Positions 1-5,906 of a stretch of 5,906 bases of DNA are shown here, piece after piece. The DNA is from Planctomycetota bacterium (GTDB taxonomy: Bacteria; Planctomycetota; SKW154): NCBI GenBank assembly GCA_026418755.1, contig JAOAAR010000130.1, positions 1 to 5,906 of the forward strand, written 5' to 3'. Numbering within the stretch: the first letter of the stretch is position 1; the number at the start of each line of letters is the position of its first letter. The position numbers were made by a program, and so were the translations under genes. The notes beneath the pieces were generated by a model that saw nothing but the letters and a program-made list of their open reading frames with translations, made no database searches and was not told where the DNA came from.

Positions 1-729
1 GAGACAAACAAACCTGTAGTGTTTTTGGCGGTCGGCTTCGAAACTACGGCGCCAACAATCGCCGCCACAATCCTTTCCGCACGAAGAAAAAAAGTTCCTG
101 ACTTCTACCTATTAACCGCCCACAAACTGATTCCACCTGCAATGGAAGCACTTCTCTCTTCAGGCAGAGCAAAGATTGATGCCTTCATCTGTCCAGGTCA
201 TGTCTCTACTATAATCGGCTCAAAACCGTACGAACCTCTCGCCGCAAAATACAAAACACCGTGCATCGTCACCGGATTTGAACCGCTTGATATTCTGCAG
301 TCGCTTCTTATGATACTCAGACAAGTTCTTTCAGACCGCGCTGAAGTGGAAGTGCAGTACCGGCGTGTCGTCAGACAAGAAGGTAGCAAAAAAGCCTTAG
401 AAACAATGTACTCCGTGTTTGATGTTTCAGACGCCGTCTGGCGCGGAATCGGCACCATCCCCGCCACAGGACTACGGCTGAAAGATGAGTTCGAAGAGTA
501 TGATGCTGAAAAGGCACTCTCTGTCAAAATCAGTCCAAAAGGTAAATCAGACAAACGGTGCATCTGCGGCTTGATTATGCAGGGACTGAAACTGCCACTG
601 GATTGCAAACTCTTTGCGAAAGAATGCACTCCGCTTAAACCCATCGGTCCTTGTATGGTTTCAAGTGAAGGCTCCTGCGCCGCCTTCTACAAATACGAAC
701 GGCGAAACGAACAGACAAAACCTATGTGA
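1..729 (+). CDS. hypD: HypD, [NiFe] hydrogenase maturation protein (5' partial)
   Basis: HypD works with HypC in the cytoplasm as the scaffold on which the Fe(CN)2CO centre of [NiFe] hydrogenases is assembled. The reading frame is open from base 1; a GTG at 19 lies inside the conserved core and is not the start. About 242 residues are present against roughly 360-375 for the family, so about 120-130 N-terminal residues are missing, including the usual CGGH and GPGCPVC motifs. Visible hallmarks are VGFETTAPT (residues ~11-19), CPGHVSTIIG (~64-73), VTGFEPLDIL (~90-99) and the C-terminal iron-sulfur cysteine region. In that region Cys187, 189, 202, 209, 218 and 226 (numbered from base 1) sit in the patterns CICG, DCKLFAKEC, GPCMVSSEGSC. 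The gene ends with TGA and overlaps the convergent gene by 8 nt. The truncation is due to the contig edge, not to a mutation. Identification is very secure. Other hyp genes would be expected to the left, outside the window. Confidence 0.97.
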   Translation, partial: ETNKPVVFLAVGFETTAPTIAATILSARRKKVPDFYLLTAHKLIPPAMEALLSSGRAKIDAFICPGHVSTIIGSKPYEPLAAKYKTPCIVTGFEPLDILQSLLMILRQVLSDRAEVEVQYRRVVRQEGSKKALETMYSVFDVSDAVWRGIGTIPATGLRLKDEFEEYDAEKALSVKISPKGKSDKRCICGLIMQGLKLPLDCKLFAKECTPLKPIGPCMVSSEGSCAAFYKYERRNEQTKPM

Positions 730-1537
730 AATAGCGGGAGAAAGTCTGACGGAAACCGCTTAAGGTACAAATAATGATGTTCCCCCGCAGACCTGTTAAA
801 TGCTCAATCTCTTCAACCGCCTCATTGTCCAACGGATTCACCATCGCAACCGTTATAGTGTCAATAGAACGAGAAAGCGGAATGAGTTCGTAACTCTCTA
901 ACAACGCCGTCGGCAGAAGGTCAATCACACCTCTGTCAACATATAGAGTCTTAGCGGTCGAAAACGGCAAATTCTTCGCTTTTGAGAGAGCATTCCCTAT
1001 CTCCTGCTCCTCGCAATAACCTAAGTTGACGAGAATAGAGATAAGACCCTCTCCTGTTTCACGTTGAACGGTGCGGGCTCTACTGTATTGCTCTTTGCTC
1101 AAAAGGTTTTGTGACTGAAGTAGGGAAGCCAAACTCTTCTCGCAGTCGAGAACAACTCGTCTGCGAATGGATGCGCGTCCCCCCCCGTCGGCGCTCACCC
1201 GTCTCTTGCGGTCACCCTCTTGCTCTTCCATGCCGCTCTCTGCTTCAAACCGCTTTGTCGTCGCTTCCTCCTTGCAAGCCAAGTCCTCATATTCTATCGC
1301 CCCGCCCGAAAAACAAGTTGCACAATAAATATGACCACCAACTATGTGAAGCGTCTCCCCTACCGACAACTTCTCCTTACACCGCTCACATTCTACCCCT
1401 TCCATCTCAAAGAGAACAAGAGGTGGTACGCGCATCTTCTCACTACAGTGCGGACATCTCCCCCACCGTCCCGCCTGTGACTCCTGCACCAGCACTTTCC
1501 GTTTGCAAGAAATGCACTTTACTTTTATCGCTCTCAC
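722..1537 (-). CDS. Zinc-ribbon protein with GspE/MshE N-terminal (MshEN-like) domain
   Basis: This is a 271-residue cytoplasmic-looking protein with no signal peptide or membrane segment. The N-terminus carries a zinc-ribbon pattern (Cys8, Cys11, Cys28, Cys31). A second four-cysteine knuckle follows (Cys50, Cys53, Cys72, Cys75; ends HIYCATC), resembling half of a LIM-type finger. A charged linker (~80-130) leads to a domain at ~135-271. That domain has the helical then alpha/beta layout of the N-terminal domain of type II secretion/type IV pilus ATPases: LLSKEQYSRA, ISILVNLGY, then DLLPTALLESYELIPLSR, ITVAMVNPLDNEAVEEI. The Walker ATPase part of GspE/PilB is absent, so this is a stand-alone regulatory or nucleotide-binding-type module; some MshEN domains bind c-di-GMP. 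The start is GTG, 4 nt after the recA stop. Its ribosome binding site GGAGGG (1549-1554, spacing 11) lies inside the last recA codons, so translational coupling is likely. Function is unknown; domain calls rest on sequence patterns read by eye. Confidence 0.85.
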   Translation of the reverse strand: MRAIKVKCISCKRKVLVQESQAGRWGRCPHCSEKMRVPPLVLFEMEGVECERCKEKLSVGETLHIVGGHIYCATCFSGGAIEYEDLACKEEATTKRFEAESGMEEQEGDRKRRVSADGGGRASIRRRVVLDCEKSLASLLQSQNLLSKEQYSRARTVQRETGEGLISILVNLGYCEEQEIGNALSKAKNLPFSTAKTLYVDRGVIDLLPTALLESYELIPLSRSIDTITVAMVNPLDNEAVEEIEHLTGLRGNIIICTLSGFRQTFSRYFT

Positions 1538-1541
1538 AACG

Positions 1542-2561
1542 CTACCCGCCCTCCCCCAATATCCGGCTTATGCCCACCGCCTCCATCGTCTTCTGTTCTA
1601 TCTTCTTGAGAACATCCGGATGCTCTTTCAGATACTGAAGCGCCTTTTCACGCCCTTGTCCCAAACTCACATCCTCTATTGAGTACCAGACCCCACTGCG
1701 AGAAACAACCCCGTGTTTTGTAGCACAATCCAAAACATCACCGATGTAGTCAATCCCCTGATTATAGACGATTTCAAATTCCGCTTCTCTGAACGGGGCC
1801 GCCAGTTTGTTCTTCACTACCTTCGCTACAACTCGGTTCCCTGTCGCCTCTTCGCCCACCTTAACGATACTCAAGCGGCGCACCTCTATACGAACACTCG
1901 CATAAAACTTGAGCGCTCTCCCACCCGTCGTCACCTCCGGATTCCCAAACATTACACCCACCTTCTCCCTTATTTGATTGATGAAGACCATCACCGTCCT
2001 GCTCTTCCCTATGCTCGCAGTCAACTTGCGCAAAGCCTGAGACATCAGCCGCGCCTGCAAACCCACAAACATATCACCCATCTGCCCCTCTAACTCCGCC
2101 TTCGGCACCAATGCAGCAACGCTATCTATCACTACCACATCCACTTCACCAGTCGAAACAAGAGAATCAGCAATATCAAGCGCCTGCTCCCCGTAATCAG
2201 GTTGGGAAAGAAGCAGATTGTCTGTATCAACCCCCAGTCGCCTCGCATAGTTCACATCAAGCGCATGTTCAGCATCAATGAACGCAGCCGTCCCCCCCAA
2301 CTTCTGCGCACTCGCAATTATGTGAAGAGCAAGTGTTGTCTTGCCTCCTGCCTCAGGTCCATAAATCTCAACCACACGCCCTCGAGGAACACCTCCTATC
2401 CCTAACGCAATGTCAAGAGAAATAGAACCTGTCGGAACAACTTCCACACTGCGCCTGTAATCCGAACCTAACCGCATTATCGCTTCATCGCCCATCCTCT
2501 GTCTTATGTTCTTGATAACCTGTTCGAGAGACTGCCCTTTCTGCCTCACCTCTTTCTTCAT
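1542..2561 (-). CDS. recA: RecA recombinase
   Basis: RecA forms ATP-dependent filaments on single-stranded DNA, drives homologous strand exchange, and acts as co-protease for LexA-type repressors. The 339-residue protein is full length for the core. It shows the Walker A motif GPEAGGKTT (68-76), the catalytic-glutamate segment FIDAEHALD (Glu98), Walker B VVVIDS (142-147), FINQIR (193-198) and the DNA-binding loop L2 region FGNPEVTTGG (205-214), followed by RALKFYASVRIEVRR. Walker A has AGG where E. coli has SSG, a conservative change. The C-terminus stops at ILGEGG with no long acidic tail like that of E. coli RecA. The ATG start is supported by AAAGGA 7 nt upstream (2569-2574). The gene follows the secretin gene on the same strand, but a terminator and its own promoter separate them. 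It is followed after 4 nt by the MshEN/zinc-ribbon gene. Identification is very secure. Confidence 0.98.
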   Translation of the reverse strand: MKKEVRQKGQSLEQVIKNIRQRMGDEAIMRLGSDYRRSVEVVPTGSISLDIALGIGGVPRGRVVEIYGPEAGGKTTLALHIIASAQKLGGTAAFIDAEHALDVNYARRLGVDTDNLLLSQPDYGEQALDIADSLVSTGEVDVVVIDSVAALVPKAELEGQMGDMFVGLQARLMSQALRKLTASIGKSRTVMVFINQIREKVGVMFGNPEVTTGGRALKFYASVRIEVRRLSIVKVGEEATGNRVVAKVVKNKLAAPFREAEFEIVYNQGIDYIGDVLDCATKHGVVSRSGVWYSIEDVSLGQGREKALQYLKEHPDVLKKIEQKTMEAVGISRILGEGG

Positions 2562-2608
2562 ATTCCTTTCCTTTATAAAAAACAGTTTTATCTCTCTATC
2601 TCTTCGTA

Positions 2609-2637
2609 ATTATAACATCGTCAGACCAGTTTTTCCA
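2609..2637 (-). promoter_or_regulatory. Probable sigma70-type promoter of recA
   Basis: On the minus strand a perfect TATAAT (2609-2614) lies 17 nt downstream of TGGAAA (2632-2637), which matches four of six bases of the TTGACA consensus. Transcription would start near 2602, giving a leader of about 40 nt before the recA ATG. It lies directly after the terminator of the preceding gene, as expected for an independent recA unit. Confidence 0.7.
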
Positions 2638-2665
2638 CCGCAAGTAGAGCCGAGCATCCTGGTCT
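2623..2665. repeat. 7-bp inverted repeat spanning the recA promoter
   Basis: AGACCAG (2623-2629, plus strand) and its exact complement CTGGTCT (2659-2665) are separated by 29 nt. One arm lies in the spacer between the -10 and -35 boxes and the other lies upstream of the -35. This could be a pair of operator half-sites, a weak hairpin, or chance. It does not match the CTGT-N8-ACAG or GAAC-N4-GTTC LexA boxes. Confidence 0.35.
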
Positions 2666-2700
2666 CATACCGTCACGCTTCCCATAAGTACAAAAGGGGT

Positions 2701-2735
2701 AAAAATAAAAACCTCCCCGGCAACCCGAGGAGGTT
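2701..2735 (-). terminator. Rho-independent terminator of the secretin transcript
   Basis: On the minus strand the RNA can form an 11-bp stem with a GUUG tetraloop (loop 2721-2724). The outer seven pairs join 2729-2735 to 2710-2716, then comes one U-G wobble (2728 with 2717), then three pairs joining 2725-2727 to 2718-2720. A T-rich run TTTATTTTT (2701-2709) follows the stem. It begins 28 nt after the secretin stop codon. On the plus strand there is no T tract and the wobble becomes a C-A mismatch, so the terminator acts only leftward. It separates the secretin unit from recA. Confidence 0.92.
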
Positions 2736-2763
2736 AAAAATAACAATCAATAAGAGAAGTCTC

Positions 2764-5376
2764 TTACCAGGATGCCTTGCCGAAAAGCCGCTTCTCCTCT
2801 TCCCTCAAAATCGTAATATCGGCACGCAAGAGGATAACCTGTGAACGGCGTGCCTTTATATGGTATTTCCGTCTGAAAATGTTCTTCACTATCGGTATAT
2901 CGTTAATGAGAGGAATCCCTACCTCATACTCCGTATGCATCATCCCCTTCATCCCAGCCAAAAGTATATGCCCTCCATCCGGACATATAACGGTTGAACG
3001 AATCTTCGTAAGAGTAAGCGACGGCAACTCAACAATCACATCAGTAAGACCTCCTTGAAGAACAATATGACGGTTCGGCCTGTCCATAACGCCTGTAAAA
3101 TCCTGCGCAACAGAAGGACGCACCTCAAGAAGAACATATTTCTTGTCGTATGAAACAATCGGCATCACCTCGAAAATGGCACCATGATTCAAGATCCCTA
3201 TAACAGGCTGTAGTGTAGGAAGACCCGTAGTGTTGATGTCGATATCGCGTAAGTAAGCCTCTTGATACATCGCCATCACATAGGAGCGTTGGGTATTGAA
3301 AATGGTAAGACGCGGAGCAAACAGTTCGAGCGCCTCCTGCCGTTTCGTAACAGCCTCAAGTATAGCCTGAACTTGAAAGACATCAGTGTACATCCACTGA
3401 ACAGCAAGCCCACCCGCATTCGTAATAGCAAAGGGGAAACCCGCACCTGCAGGAAGCGAATAAGCGGTGATAAGCGAACCGCGCAGTTCGTTGTCTCCCT
3501 GCGCGTTGATGTAATGATAACCAATAGAGACCGTCCCGCTGCCAGGACCCGTCAGGTCGTTGATGGTTCTATCAAGTCCTGTCCAGTTCACTCCAACCTC
3601 TTCGAGAAAGTTGTCCTGCACTTCAATAAACCGGCATTCAACTGTGACCAGAATCCCAACAGTACGCCTCAAAGCCTCGAGAAGTTTCTGAATTTTAAGA
3701 TGGGCAGAGAGTGGTTTCCTGACAACAAGGATACCGTTGCCATACTGAACTTCACCGACCCCCTGCTCCTGCTCACTCAGAATCCTTTCAATCAACTGCT
3801 GGAGCATGTCTGCCTCAACTCCTGCACCTGTAGTTTCGTCAGAATCTCCTACAGGTATAATAGGAGTAGGACCGCCTGCACCGCTCTCATCGGATGCACC
3901 TGTCCTGAGCGCTATTTCAGGACCCTTAAAGTCAGGAGGCTTCATCACAATCTCGGAAACGCTGTAAAATTCAAGGAAAAGTTCCTCTTCTGTTGGAGCC
4001 TCTGTCGTAATGTATATAACATCGTATTTGATGAGCCACCGTAAGTTCGGGTCAACCTGCAAAACAAGAGCAAGAACATTCCTTAATGGCAAGTCCTTGA
4101 CCTGTAAAGTAACAGTAGCAGAGTCCGTAGCACTCTTCGCATCCGCTGTGAGGAAAATATTGAGCCCTGATACATCACGGAGAAAATCTATCGCCTCAGC
4201 AAATGGGGTCTCCTTAAAATTCACCGTTATCTTGTTTGTGTCCAATTTCGAGAGAATCATCTTTTCAGCCGGCGACTGCTCCCTCTCTAACTCTTCGAGA
4301 ACAGGAACAGTGCGTTGCGAAATCACCTCCCACTCCTCAGTAGGAGGATAATAGAGAATTTTCTGATAAGGAATGGCTGCCTGATGAATATTCTCAATAA
4401 CCCTCGCCCAGTATTCGATGAGGTCCTGAACATTCCTGACCTGCTTGGTTCTATGCCGTTCACTAATGGCATATTGCTTGAGGCGAATCGCCTCCTCCAT
4501 CCCGGGGTCCATCTGAAGAATTTGACTTAACAAAATCTCCGCATCTTCAAACCTGCCGCGCTTGATGAGTCTATTCGCATCCTCAATGCTCTTGGCTATA
4601 GTAGCCTGAACATATCTCATCCTCTTCTGCTCTTCAGCATCTCTTGTGTCTTTGATAATCTTGAGTCTCTGTTCCCGCTGGAATGTCTCCTTCGCTCTTG
4701 CCTCAATGCGAGCAAGGTCAATCCAGAACTTCGCCGCTTCCTCATAACCTTTTTCGTCAATGAAGTAAGGCGCCCACTTTATCAACTCGAGAACATTCTC
4801 AAATTTCTTGGCCGCCTCCTCAAACTTCTTCTCCTCAAAAAGCCTGCGCCCCTCCACATAGGCACGCTCCATCTCCCATTGCAATTGCTGAATCCTGACC
4901 CTTGTCGTCTCAATCAAATCACGAGCGTAATCCTGAACCTCGCCTTTCCTCGCACCTAACAACCACAAAACAGTCATATAAAGTTTATGCGCATCATCGT
5001 TCGTAGGGTCGAGGTCCTTCGCAAGTTTCAAATCCTTCGCCGCTTCTAACAACCTTCCCGCCTTGTAATGAGCCTCTCCAGCACGGTAGTAGTGCGCCGC
5101 CATCTCCTTGCGGGAGCGCTCATCCAGCCCCATAAACTCATCAACCTGCTTCTTCCCTTCATCAGCAACAGGCGCTCCTCCTTGACGCTCAGAATCCTTC
5201 ACTCCTTCAGATGGCTTATCCTCTTTTTCACCTGATGGCTTGGACTGTAACGGCTCGGGCTGCTCAACCGTCGGCGTGCTGGCACAAGCCGTCAGAGCAA
5301 ACAGAAAGAAAACAGTCAAACCGACTATGCAGAATAACCTGAAAAACAAACCAAAATGAAAACCTCTTTTTATCAT
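2764..5376 (-). CDS. Lipoprotein secretin with TPR-like N-terminal region (type II secretion/type IV pilus family)
   Basis: Secretins form large multimeric outer-membrane channels for type II secretion or type IV pili. This 870-residue protein starts with a lipoprotein signal: basic N-terminus, hydrophobic stretch and lipobox LTAC (Cys31). A Pro/Lys/Glu-rich linker follows to ~80. TPR-like helical repeats come next (~94-135, ~170-225, ~260-300; e.g. YYRAGEAHYKAGRLLEAAKDL and LIKRGRFEDAEILLSQILQMDP). An STN/N0 domain lies at ~383-458 (ITVNFKETPFAEAIDFLRDV to LIKYDVIYITT), with an N1-like domain at ~466-570 interrupted by a Gly/Ser/Asp/Thr-rich insert. The C-terminal secretin domain (~573-857) ends with the diagnostic YEVGIPLINDIPIVKNIFRRK. 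ATG at 5376 is preferred over TTG at 5379 because GGGAGG lies 6 nt before ATG but only 3 nt before TTG. Sequence alone does not decide between PilQ-like and GspD-like roles. No C-terminal pilotin-binding tail is evident. Confidence 0.95.
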   Translation of the reverse strand: MIKRGFHFGLFFRLFCIVGLTVFFLFALTACASTPTVEQPEPLQSKPSGEKEDKPSEGVKDSERQGGAPVADEGKKQVDEFMGLDERSRKEMAAHYYRAGEAHYKAGRLLEAAKDLKLAKDLDPTNDDAHKLYMTVLWLLGARKGEVQDYARDLIETTRVRIQQLQWEMERAYVEGRRLFEEKKFEEAAKKFENVLELIKWAPYFIDEKGYEEAAKFWIDLARIEARAKETFQREQRLKIIKDTRDAEEQKRMRYVQATIAKSIEDANRLIKRGRFEDAEILLSQILQMDPGMEEAIRLKQYAISERHRTKQVRNVQDLIEYWARVIENIHQAAIPYQKILYYPPTEEWEVISQRTVPVLEELEREQSPAEKMILSKLDTNKITVNFKETPFAEAIDFLRDVSGLNIFLTADAKSATDSATVTLQVKDLPLRNVLALVLQVDPNLRWLIKYDVIYITTEAPTEEELFLEFYSVSEIVMKPPDFKGPEIALRTGASDESGAGGPTPIIPVGDSDETTGAGVEADMLQQLIERILSEQEQGVGEVQYGNGILVVRKPLSAHLKIQKLLEALRRTVGILVTVECRFIEVQDNFLEEVGVNWTGLDRTINDLTGPGSGTVSIGYHYINAQGDNELRGSLITAYSLPAGAGFPFAITNAGGLAVQWMYTDVFQVQAILEAVTKRQEALELFAPRLTIFNTQRSYVMAMYQEAYLRDIDINTTGLPTLQPVIGILNHGAIFEVMPIVSYDKKYVLLEVRPSVAQDFTGVMDRPNRHIVLQGGLTDVIVELPSLTLTKIRSTVICPDGGHILLAGMKGMMHTEYEVGIPLINDIPIVKNIFRRKYHIKARRSQVILLRADITILREEEKRLFGKASW

Positions 5377-5382
5377 CAAAAA

Positions 5383-5388
5383 CCTCCC
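5383..5388 (-). promoter_or_regulatory. Ribosome binding site of the secretin gene
   Basis: GGGAGG on the minus strand is followed by six bases and then ATG (5374-5376). An in-frame TTG directly before the ATG (5377-5379) would be only three bases away, so the site favours the ATG as the start. Confidence 0.75.
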
Positions 5389-5403
5389 AATGAATCTCTA
5401 CAC

Positions 5404-5431
5404 ATTAGAGAAGTTAAAAAGTAGATGTCAC
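5404..5431 (-). promoter_or_regulatory. Possible promoter of the secretin gene
   Basis: On the minus strand GTGACA (5426-5431; five of six bases of TTGACA) and TCTAAT (5404-5409; five of six of TATAAT) are 16 nt apart, giving a predicted leader of about 20 nt. The 93-nt gap between the two genes is longer than usual inside an operon and shows no terminator. The gene may therefore be served both by readthrough and by this promoter. The call is weak, since such matches occur by chance in AT-rich gaps. Confidence 0.3.
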
Positions 5432-5469
5432 AAGGTTGTCACCGAAAAGAATAGTCTGTCCCTCATTCC

Positions 5470-5891
5470 TTATTCCTTCAATCGTGTGGGGGGAGGCGGC
5501 GAACCTATCCCCTTTGCCCTGTCAACTCTCCATTTGCGTCCCGACTTGATATGCTCTATTATCACATAATCGTCCTGTTCTTTCGGAGTTTTATCGGAGA
5601 GTTTATAGCCAATACCCTTATCTTTCCCATCCTTATCTTTGATGAACAACTCTTCTCCAATAGCCAACTCTTGCTCCGCTTTTTTCCCTTCCCCTAATGT
5701 TGGCTCCACATCAAATCTGAACTTACCAGTAGTGGGCATCCTCCATTTAAGTCTTATAGCATAGGGAAACGGTGTTTCTATTTTCTTCTCTTCTGATTCC
5801 ACCGTCGCCGTCTTGGTCTCCACAAGAGGCACCTTCCATTTGATAAACCGTTTTTCTGGGTCCAATTCCGCCGTGGTCACCAGTTTGTATG
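5470..5891 (-). CDS. Unrecognised protein upstream of secretin, possibly a pilus/secretion accessory component (5' partial)
   Basis: Only the C-terminal ~140 residues are present; the 5' end is lost at the contig edge. A GTG at 5880 could be read as a start, but the frame stays open upstream through Tyr-Lys-Leu until adapter sequence begins at 5892, and no ribosome binding site can be assessed. The fragment is highly charged, rich in Lys and Glu, probably beta-stranded, and has no membrane segment. It contains KWKVP and KWRMP 31 residues apart, and KWRVD near the end. Two YKL-to-KW blocks suggest a duplicated small domain. It ends with a PPPP-containing tail. The gene precedes the secretin gene on the same strand, a place often held by PilP/PilO-like inner-membrane accessory proteins in pilus loci. 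A PilP-like role is only a guess from position. I do not recognise the family. Confidence 0.7.
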
Positions 5892-5906
5892 CTGTCTCTT
5901 ATACAC
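5892..5906. other. Residual Tn5 mosaic-end (Nextera) adapter at contig end
   Basis: The final 15 bases, CTGTCTCTTATACAC, are identical to the first 15 of the 19-bp Tn5 mosaic end used in Nextera tagmentation libraries. They sit exactly at the end of the window, as expected for read-through into untrimmed adapter. They should not be treated as genomic sequence. In the frame of the neighbouring gene the adapter introduces an artificial TAA (5899-5901). Confidence 0.93.

Noticed and set aside
1..6. GAGACA at the left edge resembles the inner end of the reversed Tn5 mosaic end.
   Set aside because: Only six bases match, the next base (A instead of G) breaks the match, and the frame reads as plausible HypD sequence from base 1.
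198..644. Minus-strand open frame opposite hypD.
   Set aside because: It lies entirely antisense to conserved HypD sequence, including the cysteine region, and is Ser-rich with no domain signs.
733..760. AGCGG/CCGCT inverted repeat just after the hypD stop, considered as a terminator.
   Set aside because: The stem is only 5 bp with an 18-nt loop and no T tract, and it lies inside the opposing coding region.
1111..1638. Long plus-strand open frame opposite the MshEN gene and the recA end.
   Set aside because: Its product is low in recognisable structure and rich in Pro/Ser/Leu; it is the antisense shadow of two well-supported minus-strand genes.
3262..4044. 260-codon plus-strand open frame within the secretin gene.
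   Set aside because: It lies opposite the conserved secretin domain, has no family motif and no convincing ribosome binding site, so it is a shadow frame.
5878..5880. GTG as a true start of the gene upstream of the secretin.
   Set aside because: The frame continues upstream into the contig edge, and the internal repeat suggests that sequence before this codon belongs to the same protein.

Overview
The window looks like one whole short contig from a diderm (Gram-negative-type) bacterium. It encodes a secretin, which is an outer-membrane channel, and HypD, which is needed for [NiFe] hydrogenase maturation, so anaerobic or hydrogen-linked metabolism is likely. A TPR-fused lipoprotein secretin and a stand-alone MshEN-type domain protein next to recA resemble gene content of uncultivated PVC/Omnitrophota-like or other candidate-phylum bacteria. 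That placement is inference; nothing in the window fixes the taxon. The last 15 bases match the Tn5 mosaic end used in Nextera libraries, so the right edge is a library artefact and not genome sequence.

Layout, left to right. Positions 1-729 (+) hold the C-terminal two thirds of hypD, cut by the left edge. It converges with, and overlaps by 8 nt, the end of a minus-strand gene (722-1537) for a cysteine-rich zinc-ribbon protein with a GspE/MshE N-terminal domain. That gene begins 4 nt after the recA stop (recA 1542-2561, minus), so the two form a tight operon. Between recA and the next minus-strand gene lie a recA promoter with a perfect TATAAT -10 box and a strong Rho-independent terminator closing the upstream unit. 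The large secretin gene (2764-5376, minus) encodes a lipoprotein with TPR-like repeats, an STN/N0 domain and a C-terminal secretin domain. Upstream of it is the 3' part of an unrecognised beta-rich protein gene (5470-5891, minus).

How the genes fit together: the unrecognised gene and the secretin gene probably belong to a type IV pilus or type II secretion-like locus transcribed leftward. The terminator ends that unit and recA restarts transcription from its own promoter. The MshEN/zinc-ribbon gene is translationally placed with recA, although its domain belongs to the secretion/pilus ATPase world, which makes it the most unusual gene here. No RNA genes, CRISPR arrays, insertion sequences or phage genes were seen. 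No recognisable LexA box of the E. coli or Bacillus type was found upstream of recA.
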